A DNA stretch of 64,000 nt from Aquabacterium sp. OR-4 (lineage in GTDB: Bacteria > Pseudomonadota > Gammaproteobacteria > Burkholderiales > Burkholderiaceae_C), in NCBI RefSeq assembly GCF_025290835.2, contig NZ_JAOCQD020000002.1, forward strand, positions 1,922,001-1,986,000, read 5' to 3'. Of the stretch, positions 26,845-35,784 are shown one piece after another. The notes below the pieces were generated by a model that was not told where the DNA came from, did not search any database, and saw only the letters and a list, made by a program, of their open reading frames with translations. Every line of letters starts with the position of its first letter. The first letter of the stretch is position 1. The position numbers were made by a program, and so were the translations under genes.

Positions 26845-28014
26845 GTGAGCACGCCGCTGCCGGCGCCCGCCGCGCCCGCCACCACTTCCACCAGCGCCAT
26901 GCCCAGCCTCTGCATCGGCCTGATGTCGGGCACCTCACTGGATGGCGTGGATGCCGTGCTGGCGCAGTTCAGCGCGTCCGGGGGCATGGCCGTGCTGGGC
27001 CATGTGCACCAGGCCTTTGCGCCGCCCCTGCGCGCCGAGCTGCTGGCCCTGAACCGCAGCGGCGCCGACGAACTGCACCGCGCCGCGCTGGCCGCCAATG
27101 CCGTGGCCCAGGCCTATGCGCTGGCCATCCAGGCCCTGCTGGGTGCCACCGGGCGGGCGGCTGACAGCGTGTGCGCCGTGGGCGCGCATGGCCAGACGGT
27201 GCGCCATCGGCCCGGCGAGTTCGACGGCACCGGCTACACGGCGCAACTGCTCAACGGCGCGCTGCTGGCCGAGCGCTGCGGCATCGATGTGGTGGCCGAC
27301 CTGCGCAGCCGCGATGTGGCTGCCGGCGGCCAGGGCGCGCCGCTGGTGCCGGCCTTCCATGCCGCGGTGTTTGGCCAGGCCGGCCTGGCCCAGGCGGTGC
27401 TGAACTGGGGCGGCATCGGCAACATCACCTTGCTGGCCGCCGATGGCGCCGTGAGCGGTTTCGACTGCGGCCCCGGCAACGTGCTGCTCGACCTGTGGTG
27501 CGAGCGGCACTGCGGCACGCCCTTTGACGAAGGCGGCGCCTGGGCCGCCCAGGGCCTGGTCCATGAGCGCTTGCTGGCGCGCCTGCTCGACGAGCCGTTT
27601 CTGCACCGCAGCCCGCCCAAGAGCACCGGCCGCGACCTGTTCCATGCCGACTGGCTGGCTCAGCGCCTGGACGGCTTCGGCACGCTGGCGCCGGTGGCGG
27701 TGCAGGCCACGCTGGCCGAGTTCAGCGTGCGCGCCGCCGCGCTGGCGCTGCAGGCCCATCTGCCCGCCGCACAGCGGGTGCTGGTGTGCGGCGGCGGCGC
27801 GCTCAACAACGACCTGATGGCCCGCCTGACTGCCCGCCTGCCGGGCGTGGCCGTGGCCAGCACCGCCAGCGCGGGCCTGCCACCGCTGCAGGTGGAGGCG
27901 GCAGCCTTCGCCTGGCTGGCCTGGGCCTTCGTCAACGGCCGGCCCGGCAATCTGCCGGCCGTCACTGGCGCGGCAGGCCTGCGGCGCCTGGGATGCCTGC
28001 ATCCGGCACGCTGA
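26845..28014 (+). CDS. anmK: anhydro-N-acetylmuramic acid kinase
   Basis: Phosphorylates and opens 1,6-anhydro-MurNAc to MurNAc-6-phosphate in murein recycling. The sugar-kinase fold shows GLMSGTSLDGVDAVL near residue 25, GAHGQTVRHRP near 112, LNWGGIGNITLLA near 188, DCGPGNVLLD near 205 and CGGGALNN near 315. The GTG at 26845 adds 18 residues of Ala/Pro/Thr before an ATG at 26899 that begins as most homologues do; neither has a ribosome site, so the start is open. It lies 14 bases after the M23 peptidase gene. Confidence 0.93.
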   Translation: MSTPLPAPAAPATTSTSAMPSLCIGLMSGTSLDGVDAVLAQFSASGGMAVLGHVHQAFAPPLRAELLALNRSGADELHRAALAANAVAQAYALAIQALLGATGRAADSVCAVGAHGQTVRHRPGEFDGTGYTAQLLNGALLAERCGIDVVADLRSRDVAAGGQGAPLVPAFHAAVFGQAGLAQAVLNWGGIGNITLLAADGAVSGFDCGPGNVLLDLWCERHCGTPFDEGGAWAAQGLVHERLLARLLDEPFLHRSPPKSTGRDLFHADWLAQRLDGFGTLAPVAVQATLAEFSVRAAALALQAHLPAAQRVLVCGGGALNNDLMARLTARLPGVAVASTASAGLPPLQVEAAAFAWLAWAFVNGRPGNLPAVTGAAGLRRLGCLHPAR

Positions 28015-28021
28015 AAACAGC

Positions 28022-28043
28022 GCGGCCGCCCGAAGGCGGCCGC
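28022..28043 (-). terminator. hairpin terminator between converging anmK and erpA
   Basis: A perfect stem GCGGCCGCC / GGCGGCCGC with a CGAA tetraloop. Read on the minus strand it is followed within a few bases by TTTT, so it should end erpA transcripts; on the plus strand no T-run follows, though the hairpin may still help anmK. Confidence 0.65.
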
Positions 28044-28112
28044 AACAACAGGCAGGCTGGCGGCAACCGGCGCAGCAGGCGTCAAGCGCCCGCAACGCCG
28101 TTCAGCCGGCGT

Positions 28113-28487
28113 TCAGACCGAGAAGCTCGAACCGCAACCGCAGGTGGTGGAGGCGTTGGGGTTCTTGATCACGAACTGCGCGCCCTGCAGGTCTTCCTTG
28201 TAGTCGATCTCGGCGCCCAGCAGGTACTGCAGGCTCATCGCGTCGATCAGCAGGGTGACGCCGTTCTTCTTCATCTCGGTGTCGTCGTCGTTGACCACCT
28301 CGTCGAAGGTGAAGCCGTACTGGAAGCCAGAGCAGCCACCACCCTGCACGAACACGCGCAGCTTCAGGTCGGGATTGCCTTCTTCGGCCACCAGGTCGGC
28401 CACCTTGGCGGCGGCGCTGTCGGTGAAGACCAGGGGAGCCGGCATCTCGGTGGTGTCGGCGGCAAGGGATTCGGCAACGGCGTTCAT
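28113..28487 (-). CDS. erpA: iron-sulfur cluster insertion protein ErpA
   Basis: An A-type carrier that hands Fe-S clusters to apo-proteins, essential for isoprenoid synthesis in many proteobacteria. The 124 residues contain the three conserved cysteines in [11 protein letters not shown] and TTCGCGSSF. The N-terminal 18 residues precede the conserved [14 protein letters not shown]. The ATG at 28487 has GGAG a few bases upstream; the open frame to 28736 is a shadow crossing the rpsI terminator. It stands alone downstream of rplM-rpsI, as in many Burkholderiales. Confidence 0.95.
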   Translation of the reverse strand: MNAVAESLAADTTEMPAPLVFTDSAAAKVADLVAEEGNPDLKLRVFVQGGGCSGFQYGFTFDEVVNDDDTEMKKNGVTLLIDAMSLQYLLGAEIDYKEDLQGAQFVIKNPNASTTCGCGSSFSV

Positions 28488-28603
28488 CAACGGGACTCCA
28501 GGAATGGGTGCAGGCCACGGCAGACGCTGCAAGGTTCGAATTGTCCACCGGACGGCGTGGCGACCGCCTTGTCCGCATTGCACCCGTGGGCTTTGGGCAT
28601 GAA

Positions 28604-28625
28604 AAAGCCGCCCGCAGGCGGCTTT
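28604..28625 (-). terminator. intrinsic terminator of the rplM-rpsI operon
   Basis: On the minus strand, AAAGCCGCC, a TGCG loop and GGCGGCTTT form a perfect 9-base-pair stem that runs into TTTTT. It lies 43 bases after the rpsI stop. Confidence 0.85.
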
Positions 28626-28668
28626 GGCGCAACAGCGGCGGCACGCAGACCGCCGCCGGCCGAAGGCA

Positions 28669-29061
28669 TCAGCGCTTGCTGAACTGCTTGCGGCGACGGG
28701 CGCCGTGCAGGCCGACCTTCTTACGCTCGACTTCACGCGCGTCGCGCGTCACGAAGCCGGCGTGGCTCAGTTCGCTCTTGAGCGTCGCGTCGTAGTCGAT
28801 CAGCGCACGGGTGATGCCGTGGCGCACCGCGCCGGCCTGGCCGCTTTCGCCGCCGCCCTGCACGTTGACCTTGATGTTGAAGGTGCCCTCATGGTTCGTC
28901 AGCAGCAGCGGCTGCTTGACGATCATGATCGAGGTCTGGCGGCCGAAGTAGTCGCCAACGGGCTTGCCGTTGACCACGATCTGGCCGTCACCCTTCTGGA
29001 TGAACACACGGGCCACCGACGACTTGCGGCGGCCGGTGCCGTAATTCCAATTGCCGATCAT
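28669..29061 (-). CDS. rpsI: 30S ribosomal protein S9
   Basis: A small-subunit ribosomal protein of the normal 130 residues. It starts with the conserved [15 protein letters not shown] and ends with the basic tail [14 protein letters not shown], whose C-terminal arginine contacts P-site tRNA. Nine bases separate it from rplM, the classical two-gene operon. Confidence 0.98.
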   Translation of the reverse strand: MIGNWNYGTGRRKSSVARVFIQKGDGQIVVNGKPVGDYFGRQTSIMIVKQPLLLTNHEGTFNIKVNVQGGGESGQAGAVRHGITRALIDYDATLKSELSHAGFVTRDAREVERKKVGLHGARRRKQFSKR

Positions 29062-29070
29062 CGCCGCTCC

Positions 29071-29514
29071 TTAGGTTGCCAGGGCTGGAATGTCCAGCAC
29101 CTTCGGCTGCTGGGCGGTATGCGGGTGCGAGACACCGGCGTACACCTTCAGCTTCTTGATCATCGCGTAGCCGAGCGGACCCTTGGGCAGCATGCCCTTG
29201 ACGGCCTTTTCCAGGGCGCGGCCCGGATGCTTGGCTTGCATGTCCTTGAACTTGGTGCCGTAGATACCGCCCGGGTGACCCGAGTGACGGTAATACACCT
29301 TTTGTTCGGCCTTGTTGCCGGTGACACGAATCTTGTCGGCGTTGACGACGATGATGAAATCACCGGTATCGACGTGAGGCGTGTAAATGGCCTTGTGCTT
29401 GCCGCGCAGACGGAGTGCCACTTCGCTGGCGACACGTCCGAGCACCTTGTCGGTGGCATCAAGCACAAACCACTCGTGCACAACCTCGGCCGGCTTGGCG
29501 CTGAAGGTCTTCAT
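29071..29514 (-). CDS. rplM: 50S ribosomal protein L13
   Basis: A large-subunit ribosomal protein of 147 residues, slightly over the usual 142. The start [20 protein letters not shown] and the internal [13 protein letters not shown] and [20 protein letters not shown] are diagnostic. The ATG at 29514 matches the family N-terminus; the frame is open for another 70 codons but these are leader sequence. First gene of the rplM-rpsI operon. Confidence 0.98.
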   Translation of the reverse strand: MKTFSAKPAEVVHEWFVLDATDKVLGRVASEVALRLRGKHKAIYTPHVDTGDFIIVVNADKIRVTGNKAEQKVYYRHSGHPGGIYGTKFKDMQAKHPGRALEKAVKGMLPKGPLGYAMIKKLKVYAGVSHPHTAQQPKVLDIPALAT

Positions 29515-29723
29515 GAGAGGTCTTTCAAGCCGGCACCCCGATCTGGAGCGTCCGGCACAAGCGCTGGCTGTTCGTCGTGCCACGGCGTCGTTTCTCGGCA
29601 CTGCTTGAAGCTGCAGCCTCTCGAAACCCACGCCGCCTGACCTGCACCGCACCCTGTCGACCCGAGAGCCCACCGGGCGCCGCACAGGCGGCACGCCACC
29701 CCGCCAGCTTCGGGGAACCGACA

Positions 29724-29754
29724 ATTATAGCCATAGCCGACGCCGGGATGTGAA
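29724..29754 (-). promoter_or_regulatory. probable rplM-rpsI promoter and long leader
   Basis: On the minus strand, a perfect TATAAT lies at 29729-29724 with TTCACA 19 bases upstream (29754-29749). The start would be near 29717, giving an untranslated leader of about 200 bases before rplM. In E. coli, L13 represses its own operon through the leader; a similar role here is inference. The rest of the 322-base gap (29515-29836) holds the leader and the promoter region of the divergent GNAT gene and no further gene that I can see. Confidence 0.55.
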
Positions 29755-29801
29755 CTGCCTGTCAAGCCACCCGTTCATCCGGCCAGCACGATTCAGGCAA
29801 G

Positions 29802-29818
29802 ACCCGTAAAATACGGGT
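29802..29818. promoter_or_regulatory. perfect dyad just upstream of the GNAT gene
   Basis: ACCCGTA, AAA, TACGGGT: a perfect 7-base inverted repeat 19 bases before the ATG at 29837. It could be a repressor operator or, if transcribed, a hairpin close to the start codon. The embedded TAAAAT could be a -10 box. Confidence 0.45.
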
Positions 29819-29836
29819 TAACCACTAGGACGCCTC

Positions 29837-30574
29837 ATGCACCCGACCCCTCCCCCGCACGCGCCGCAGGACCCTGCGCTCGCCGACCGGCACGCGGTGC
29901 TGAACGCGGCCGTGCCTGCGCTGAACCACGATGTGACGCCGCAACCCACCTGGGTGCCGATCCGCTCGCTGGCGCCCAAGCACCGGCACCGCATCCTAGC
30001 GCACCTGCTGGCCATGCCCGAGCGCGACCGCTACCTGCGCTTCGGCTACCCGGCCAGCGACGCGCAGATCAACCGCTACGTCGAGACGCTGAACTTCGAG
30101 CGCGACGAGGTGTTCGGGGTCTACAACCGCCACATCCAGCTGATCGCCCTGGCCCACCTGGCCTTTGCCCCCGAGGGCGGGGCCAGCGGACCGGGCGCCG
30201 AGTTTGGCGGATCGGTGCTGCCGCATGCCCGTGGCCGCGGCTACGGTGCGCGGCTTTTCGAGCACGCCATGCTGCATGCCCGCAATCGACACATGGACAC
30301 GCTCTACATCCACGCCCTGTCAGAGAACACGGTGATGCTGCGCATTGCACGCAGGGCCGGCGCCATCGTGCAGCGTTCGGGCAGCGAATCGGATGCCTAC
30401 CTGCGGCTGCCGCCCGAAACCCTGGCCTCGCAGGTCGAGCAATGGGTGGGCGAAGGCGCTGCCGCGCTCGACTACCAGCTCAAGCGCCAGACCCGGCGCG
30501 TGGGCACGCTGATCGACGCCATCGGCGAGGTGCGCACCGGCGTCGCGCGCACCGGCAAGAGCGGCAGCGACTGA
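29837..30574 (+). CDS. GNAT-family N-acetyltransferase
   Basis: Probably transfers an acetyl group from acetyl-CoA to an amine; the acceptor is unknown. The 245-residue protein has an N-terminal Pro/His-rich stretch, then the GNAT fold: LIALAHLAF (strand 4, near 104), the acetyl-CoA pyrophosphate loop HARGRGYGARLFEHA near 135 (a good match to the Q/RxxGxG/A motif) and HALSENTVMLRIARRAG in motif B. A C-terminal extension of about 55 residues has no recognised domain. A single gene behind a palindrome, divergent from rplM. Confidence 0.85.
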   Translation: MHPTPPPHAPQDPALADRHAVLNAAVPALNHDVTPQPTWVPIRSLAPKHRHRILAHLLAMPERDRYLRFGYPASDAQINRYVETLNFERDEVFGVYNRHIQLIALAHLAFAPEGGASGPGAEFGGSVLPHARGRGYGARLFEHAMLHARNRHMDTLYIHALSENTVMLRIARRAGAIVQRSGSESDAYLRLPPETLASQVEQWVGEGAAALDYQLKRQTRRVGTLIDAIGEVRTGVARTGKSGSD

Positions 30575-30720
30575 GCGCCACGCGCTGACATCGGCGCGAA
30601 CTTCGCCTCGCGAAGGCCAGCCAGGCCGGGCGCGCTGTAATATCGGTTCGAGCGAGTTTTTCAGTTTTGGCAGGTGTTGCCGGGTGCGGCATCTGTCGCG
30701 ATGCAGCGCCGCGAGCACCG

Positions 30721-31632
30721 ATGTTGTCGAACCTTCCCTGGATCCTGGCTGTGATCGCGATCGGCGCGCTGGCAGCCGTGCTGGCCTGGCGGCTGCGCGC
30801 ACCGCGGCCGGCCGCCGGCCCGGCGCCGCTGCCGGTCGATTGGGATCTGCTGCCGCGGCCGGTGTTCACGGCCGACGAACGCCGCATGTACCGCCAGCTG
30901 CGCGAGGCGCTGCCGCACCATGTGATCCTGGCCAAGCTGCCGCTGGTGCGCTTTTGCCAGCCGGCCGATCCCGAGAAGGTGCGCGACTGGTACGAGCTGC
31001 TGGGCGCCATCCAGGTGAGCTTTGCGGTGTGCAGCCTGAACGGCCGCGTGCTCGCCGCGATCGACCTGCACTATGACCGCGGCGGCCCGCCAGCCCGTGC
31101 CACGCGCATCAAGCAATCGGCGCTGGGGGCGTGCCGGGTGCGCTACCTGCGCTGCCCGGCCGATCACCTGCCCAGCGTGGCCGAGCTGCAGCTGCTGGTG
31201 CCGCAAAGTGCCAGCGCCAACCGTGGCCCGCAACCGGCCCAGGCCGCCGAGTCTGGCCAGGCGGGGGCCCTGCCGGCCGCTGGCGCCGCCAGCGGCTCGC
31301 GCCGCCGCGAGCGCACTGCGCTGTGGCAGGACTCGCTGCCGTTCACCGATTCGTTCTTCATGCCCGAGCGGCGTTTCGAGGCCGCCGGCCTGTGCGAAAG
31401 CGAGCCCGAGGTCGAAGGCGTCGAGCCGGGCCATGCCGCGGCCACCCTGGCGCCCACGCCCACGCCCACGCCCACCCAGCCCGGCGCGGCCACCCCCAGC
31501 CCGCCCACGCTGTCGCTGGTGCAGGCCGATCCCGACCCGGCCTTTGCGACCGAGAGTACCGGGCCCGCCCCGCTCACAGCCCCAGCGCCGGCCACCGGCA
31601 CCTATGGCGGCGCGCGCGCGCTGACTTCTTGA
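30721..31632 (+). CDS. membrane-anchored DUF2726 protein
   Basis: A 303-residue protein with one N-terminal membrane helix (about 5-23) and a DUF2726-type domain (about 45-165: LLPRPVFTADERRMYRQLREALP, in part, then VSFAVCSLNGRVLAAIDL). DUF2726 is related to nuclease-like folds, but no function is established. The C-terminal half is disordered, Pro/Ala/Thr-rich, with four CCCACG units encoding PTPTPTPT near 31450. The ATG at 30721 gives the membrane helix directly; the frame is open to 30667 but without a ribosome site. Confidence 0.75.
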   Translation: MLSNLPWILAVIAIGALAAVLAWRLRAPRPAAGPAPLPVDWDLLPRPVFTADERRMYRQLREALPHHVILAKLPLVRFCQPADPEKVRDWYELLGAIQVSFAVCSLNGRVLAAIDLHYDRGGPPARATRIKQSALGACRVRYLRCPADHLPSVAELQLLVPQSASANRGPQPAQAAESGQAGALPAAGAASGSRRRERTALWQDSLPFTDSFFMPERRFEAAGLCESEPEVEGVEPGHAAATLAPTPTPTPTQPGAATPSPPTLSLVQADPDPAFATESTGPAPLTAPAPATGTYGGARALTS

Positions 31633-31696
31633 GCACAGCGTCGCACTCACGCACCGCCGTGCGCGCCGGGCGGTCGGGCGAGCGAGGAGCCCGGGC

Positions 31697-32755
31697 ATGA
31701 GCAGCAGCGGACACCCTTTCGACCGGCTCACGCCGCAGGCCGTGCTGGATGCGCTGGACGCCTGCGGTCTGCGCGGCGACGGCCGCCTGCTGCAGCTCAA
31801 CAGCTACGAGAACCGCGTGTTCCAGGTGTGCCTGGAAGACGGCGGCGTGGTGGTGGCCAAGTTCTACCGCCCCGAGCGCTGGAGCGACGCCCAGATCGCC
31901 GAGGAGCACGCCTTTGCCGCCGACCTGGTGGCGGCCGAGGTGCCGGTGGTGGCGCCGCTGCGGCTCGCACCCGTCCATGGGCCCGCGGGCGCCACGCTGG
32001 CCACGGTGCAGATCGAGGGCCAGGACTTTCGCGTGGCCGCCTACCCGCGTCGCTCGGGCCACGGCCCCGAGCTGGACGACGCCGGCACGCTGCGCTGGCT
32101 GGGTCGCTTCATCGGCCGGCTGCATGCGGTGGGCGAGCAGCGGCCCTTCACCCAGCGGCGCACGCTGGATGCGGCCACCTTCGGCCACAGCGCGGTGCGC
32201 CGCCTGCTGGCGCTGGATGCCGTGCCGCCGGCCCAGCTGCCGGCCTGGCGCGATGCCGCCGAGCGCGCGCTGGTGCTGGTGGATGCCGCCTTGGCCGCCT
32301 GCCCGGCGCAGGCGCTGCGCATCCATGGCGACTGCCACCCGGGCAACATCCTGTGGCGCGACCCGCAGGCGGGCGCCAGCGGGCCGGACCAGGGCCCGCA
32401 CCTGGTGGACCTGGACGACGCGGTGATGGGCCCCGCCGTGCAAGACCTGTGGATGCTGCTGTCAGGCGAACCCGAGGCCATGGCCGCGCAGCTGGCAGCG
32501 GTGCTGCAGGGCTACCGCCAGTTCCGCCGCTTTGACCTGCGCGAGCTGGCGCTGGTGGAGCCGCTGCGCACGCTGCGCATGCTGCACCACAGCGCCTGGC
32601 TGGCCGAGCGCTGGTGCGACCCGGCCTTTCCGGCGGCGTTTCCGTGGTTCGGCAATGCGGGCTACTGGGGCCAGCAGGCGCAGCAGCTGCGCGAGCAGAT
32701 CGACGCGATGGGCCAGCCACCGCTCGATCCGTTCGCGCTCGACCTCTTCGACTGA
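31697..32755 (+). CDS. srkA: serine/threonine stress-response kinase SrkA (YihE/RdoA)
   Basis: A cytoplasmic protein kinase of the aminoglycoside-phosphotransferase fold that protects cells under envelope or oxidative stress in E. coli. Visible motifs over 352 residues: LNSYENRVFQVCLEDGGVVVAKFYRPERW (partly the ATP loop and the ATP-binding lysine in VAKFYRP), catalytic loop IHGDCHPGNILW near 210 and the metal-binding VDLDDAVMGP near 235, all intact. Starts with a plain ATG at 31697. Converges with htpG across a hairpin. Confidence 0.93.
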   Translation: MSSSGHPFDRLTPQAVLDALDACGLRGDGRLLQLNSYENRVFQVCLEDGGVVVAKFYRPERWSDAQIAEEHAFAADLVAAEVPVVAPLRLAPVHGPAGATLATVQIEGQDFRVAAYPRRSGHGPELDDAGTLRWLGRFIGRLHAVGEQRPFTQRRTLDAATFGHSAVRRLLALDAVPPAQLPAWRDAAERALVLVDAALAACPAQALRIHGDCHPGNILWRDPQAGASGPDQGPHLVDLDDAVMGPAVQDLWMLLSGEPEAMAAQLAAVLQGYRQFRRFDLRELALVEPLRTLRMLHHSAWLAERWCDPAFPAAFPWFGNAGYWGQQAQQLREQIDAMGQPPLDPFALDLFD

Positions 32756-32806
32756 GCGGGCCGAGCGCCGGGCCGCCCCAAGCCGGCCCGCATCCGCCCG
32801 GCGGGT

Positions 32807-32828
32807 GGACTCGCGTACCCGCGAGTCC
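32807..32828. terminator. hairpin between converging srkA and htpG
   Basis: GGACTCGCG, TACC loop, CGCGAGTCC: a perfect 9-base-pair stem midway between the two stop codons. No T-run follows on either strand, so its strength as a terminator is uncertain. Confidence 0.5.
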
Positions 32829-32843
32829 GGGTGCGCCATGTCG

Positions 32844-34739
32844 TCAGGCGGTCAGCAGCTTGTTGACGCGGGCCACGTAAGCGGCCGGGTCTTCCAGCTG
32901 CCCGCCTTCGGCCAGCAGGGCCTGGTCGAACAGGATGTGCGCCAGATCGTCGAACGGCGCGCCGTCGGCGCCCAGGCGCTTGACCAGGGCGTGCTCGGCG
33001 TTCACCTCCAGGATCGGCTGGCTGGCCGGGGCATCCTGGCCGGCCTGCTTGAGCAGACGCGCCAGGTGGCCGCTCATGTCGCCCTCTTCCACCACCAGGC
33101 AGGCCGGTGAATCGACCAGACGGGTGGTGACGCGCACGTCCTTGGCGCGGCTCTTGAGCGACTCCTTCAGCTTGTCGAGCGTGGGCTTGAAGGTCTCGGC
33201 GGCTTCTTCGGCCTGCTTCTTCTCGGCTTCATCCTGCAGCTTGCCCAGGTCGACCGCGCCCTTGGCCACGCTTTGCAGCGCGTGGCCCTCGAACTCGTGC
33301 AGATGGCTCAGCATCCACTCGTCCACGCGGTCGGTGAGCAGCAGCACCTCGATGCCCTTCTTCTTGAAGATCTCGAGCTGCGGGCTGCTCTTGGCGGCGG
33401 CCAGGGTGTCGGCGGTGATCACGTAGATCACGTCCTGGCCGTCCTTCATGCGCGCCACGTAGTCGGCCAGGCTCACGCTCTGCTCGGCGCCTTCGCCGTG
33501 CGTGGACGCAAAGCGCAGCAGCTTGGCCAGGCGTTCGCGGTTCTGGAAGTCCTCGCCCAGGCCTTCCTTCAGCACGGCGCCAAACTCCTTCCAGAAGGCC
33601 AGGTATCTGGCCTTCTCGTCCGCGCTGTCGCTGTCGGCCAGGCTTTCCAGCATGCCCAGCACGCGCTTGGTGCTGCCCTCGCGGATGGCCTTCACGTCGC
33701 GGCTTTCCTGCAGTAGCTCGCGGCTGACGTTGAGCGGCAGGTCGGCCGAGTCGATCACGCCCTTGACGAAGCGCAGGTACACCGGCATCAGCGCCTCGGC
33801 GTCGTCCATGATGAACACGCGCTTGACGTACAGCTTGACGCCACCGCGCTTGTCGCGGTTCCACATGTCCATCGGCGCCTTGGCCGGCACGTACAGCAGC
33901 TGGGTGTACTCGCTGCGGCCCTCCACGCGGTTGTGCGTGTAGGCCAGCGGTGCGGCCTGGTCGTAGCTGATCTGCTGGTAGAAGTCCTGGTACTCGGCGT
34001 CGGTGATGTCGCTCTTGCTGCGCGTCCACAGCGCGGCCGCCTTGTTCACCGTCTCCCATTCGTCGGTGGCCACCTGCTCGCCCTTGTCGGCGTCCCAGGT
34101 CTCCTTGTTCATCAGGATGGGCAGCGAGATGTGGTCGCTGTACTTGGCGATGGTGCTCTTGACGCGCCAGGTCTTCAGAAACTCCTCGGCATCCTCGTCG
34201 CGCAGGTGCAGGATGACATCGGTGCCGCGCTCGGCCCGGGTGATGGCCTCGAGCTCGTACTCGCCGGTGCCTTCGCTGCTCCAGCGCATGCCCTGCTCGG
34301 CGGGCAGGCCGGCGCGGCGGCTCTCCACCGTGATGCGGTCGGCGACGATGAAGCCCGAGTAGAAGCCCACGCCGAACTGGCCGATCAGGTTGGCGTCCTT
34401 CTTCTGCTCGCCCTCCAGCTTGGCCATGAACTCGCGCGTGCCGCTCTTGGCGATGGTGCCCAGGTGCGCGGCGGCCTCGTCAGCGCTCATGCCGATGCCG
34501 TTGTCGCGGATGGTCAGGGTCTTGGCGGCGGTGTCGAAGAACACGCGCACCTCGAGGTTGGGCTGGTCTTCATACAGCGCGGCGTTGTCCAGGGCCTCGA
34601 AGCGCAGCTTGTCGCAGGCGTCCGACGCGTTGGAGACCAGCTCGCGCAGGAAGATCTCCTTGTTGGAGTACAGCGAGTGCGTGACGAGGTGCAGGATCTG
34701 CTTCACCTCGGCCTGGAAGGCATGGGTCTGCTTGGTCAT
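32844..34739 (-). CDS. htpG: molecular chaperone HtpG (Hsp90)
   Basis: The bacterial Hsp90, an ATP-dependent homodimeric chaperone of 631 residues. The GHKL ATP site is clear in the N-domain: [15 protein letters not shown] near 34, [12 protein letters not shown] near 78 and [13 protein letters not shown] near 120; the middle domain has [16 protein letters not shown] and the arginine-containing [11 protein letters not shown]. The start at 34739 gives the conserved [12 protein letters not shown]; the ATG/GTG further up would add unrelated residues. A near-consensus heat-shock promoter lies upstream, so sigma-32 control is expected. Confidence 0.97.
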   Translation of the reverse strand: MTKQTHAFQAEVKQILHLVTHSLYSNKEIFLRELVSNASDACDKLRFEALDNAALYEDQPNLEVRVFFDTAAKTLTIRDNGIGMSADEAAAHLGTIAKSGTREFMAKLEGEQKKDANLIGQFGVGFYSGFIVADRITVESRRAGLPAEQGMRWSSEGTGEYELEAITRAERGTDVILHLRDEDAEEFLKTWRVKSTIAKYSDHISLPILMNKETWDADKGEQVATDEWETVNKAAALWTRSKSDITDAEYQDFYQQISYDQAAPLAYTHNRVEGRSEYTQLLYVPAKAPMDMWNRDKRGGVKLYVKRVFIMDDAEALMPVYLRFVKGVIDSADLPLNVSRELLQESRDVKAIREGSTKRVLGMLESLADSDSADEKARYLAFWKEFGAVLKEGLGEDFQNRERLAKLLRFASTHGEGAEQSVSLADYVARMKDGQDVIYVITADTLAAAKSSPQLEIFKKKGIEVLLLTDRVDEWMLSHLHEFEGHALQSVAKGAVDLGKLQDEAEKKQAEEAAETFKPTLDKLKESLKSRAKDVRVTTRLVDSPACLVVEEGDMSGHLARLLKQAGQDAPASQPILEVNAEHALVKRLGADGAPFDDLAHILFDQALLAEGGQLEDPAAYVARVNKLLTA

Positions 34740-34813
34740 GGTGTGTTGTCTGTTCGGATCGGGAGGGCGTGTGCCCACGGTGCGCCGGCGTCAAACCCGG
34801 CGCGCGCTGCGGG

Positions 34814-34841
34814 ATTTTGGGGCCACGGCCGGGCTTTCAAG
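34814..34841 (-). promoter_or_regulatory. htpG: sigma-32 heat-shock promoter of htpG
   Basis: On the minus strand CTTGAAA, twelve bases, CCCCAAAAT: a perfect -35 and a good -10 for sigma-32 (consensus CTTGAAA and CCCCATNT). The start falls about 70 bases before the htpG ATG. Confidence 0.8.
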
Positions 34842-34873
34842 GCCCGCCCGCCGACGCGGCATGATGCAGGCCC

Positions 34874-35698
34874 ATGGGCATTGCAGATCACATCCTCCAG
34901 CAGCTTGCGTCGGCCCTGGCCGGCGCCCCCGTGCCGCGGGTGCGCGCGCTGCACCTGCCACCGGCGCTGTGGACCGGCCACAAGGACGGTGAGTTCGGCG
35001 CCATCGAGCTTGACAGCGGCGCGCTGGGCCTGAGCTACCTGATGCTGGGCGGCACCCTGGCCGCACTGGCCGGCCAGCCCGCCAGCGCGATGGCCGCACT
35101 GGCCGGGCAGGACGCCCTGGCCCTGGCCCGCCGCTGGGCCGACGGCGACACCCCGGCCGACCGCGCACTGGGCTTTGCCGCGGTGAACGCGCTGAGCCGC
35201 CACCTGCAGGACGCCGCCGGCCTGGCGCCCCCCGATGCGCCCGACTCGATCGGCGGCCTGGCGCCGCAGCCGGGTGAGCACATCGGCATGGTGGGCTTTT
35301 TTCCACCGCTGGTGAAGCAGGTCACCGCCCGCGGCGCCCGCCTCACCGTGCTGGAGCTGCGCGCCGAGCTGGCCGGCAGCCACCCCGACTGCACCGTGAC
35401 ACTGGATCCGGCTGCGCTGCGCAGCTGCAGCCAGGTGCTGATGACCAGCACCGTGCTGCTGAACCACACGCTGGACACGGTGCTGGCCCACTGCAGCGGC
35501 GCCAGCGCCATCGCGATGATCGGCCCGGGCGCCGGGCTGCTGCCCGACGCGCTGCTGGCCCGCGGCGTCACCGCGGTGGGCGGCAGCTGGATCGTTGACG
35601 GCGCCGCGTTCAAGACCGCCCTGGCGCAAGGCCGGTCCTGGGGCGCCAGCGCACGCAAGTTCGTCTGGACCCGCGCGTCCTGGCCCGGCCTCCCCTGA
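34874..35698 (+). CDS. DUF364/DUF4213 domain protein (Rossmann-like, putative heavy-metal chelation)
   Basis: A 274-residue soluble protein. The N-terminal half resembles the DUF4213 enolase-N-like fold; the C-terminal half resembles DUF364 with IGMVGFFPPLVKQV near 138, STVLLNHTLDTVLAHC near 193 and GPGAGLLPDALLARGV near 218, the segments that form the putative substrate pocket. Homologues are linked to metal chelation or nitrogenase-type metal metabolism by annotation only. Its stop overlaps a possible ATG of the next frame (TGATG), but a G+C-rich hairpin follows, so coupling to the exporter operon is uncertain. Confidence 0.78.
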   Translation: MGIADHILQQLASALAGAPVPRVRALHLPPALWTGHKDGEFGAIELDSGALGLSYLMLGGTLAALAGQPASAMAALAGQDALALARRWADGDTPADRALGFAAVNALSRHLQDAAGLAPPDAPDSIGGLAPQPGEHIGMVGFFPPLVKQVTARGARLTVLELRAELAGSHPDCTVTLDPAALRSCSQVLMTSTVLLNHTLDTVLAHCSGASAIAMIGPGAGLLPDALLARGVTAVGGSWIVDGAAFKTALAQGRSWGASARKFVWTRASWPGLP

Positions 35699-35708
35699 TG
35701 CCACACCG

Positions 35709-35733
35709 CCCCGCGGCGGCCCGTGCCGCGGGG
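35709..35733 (+). other. G+C-rich hairpin between DUF364 gene and exporter operon
   Basis: CCCCGCGGC, a 7-base loop, GCCGCGGGG: a perfect 9-base-pair stem. There is no T-run. It argues against the in-frame ATG at 35698 as the start of the adaptor gene. Confidence 0.5.
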
Positions 35734-35784
35734 CCATGGCATGCTTGGCGCACCACCACCTGCGCGCACCGGCGCGCCGTGCCA

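Noticed and set aside
31450..31480. Tandem CCCACG units in the DUF2726 gene as a mobile or regulatory repeat
   Set aside because: They simply encode a Pro-Thr linker in frame; no sign of wider repetition.
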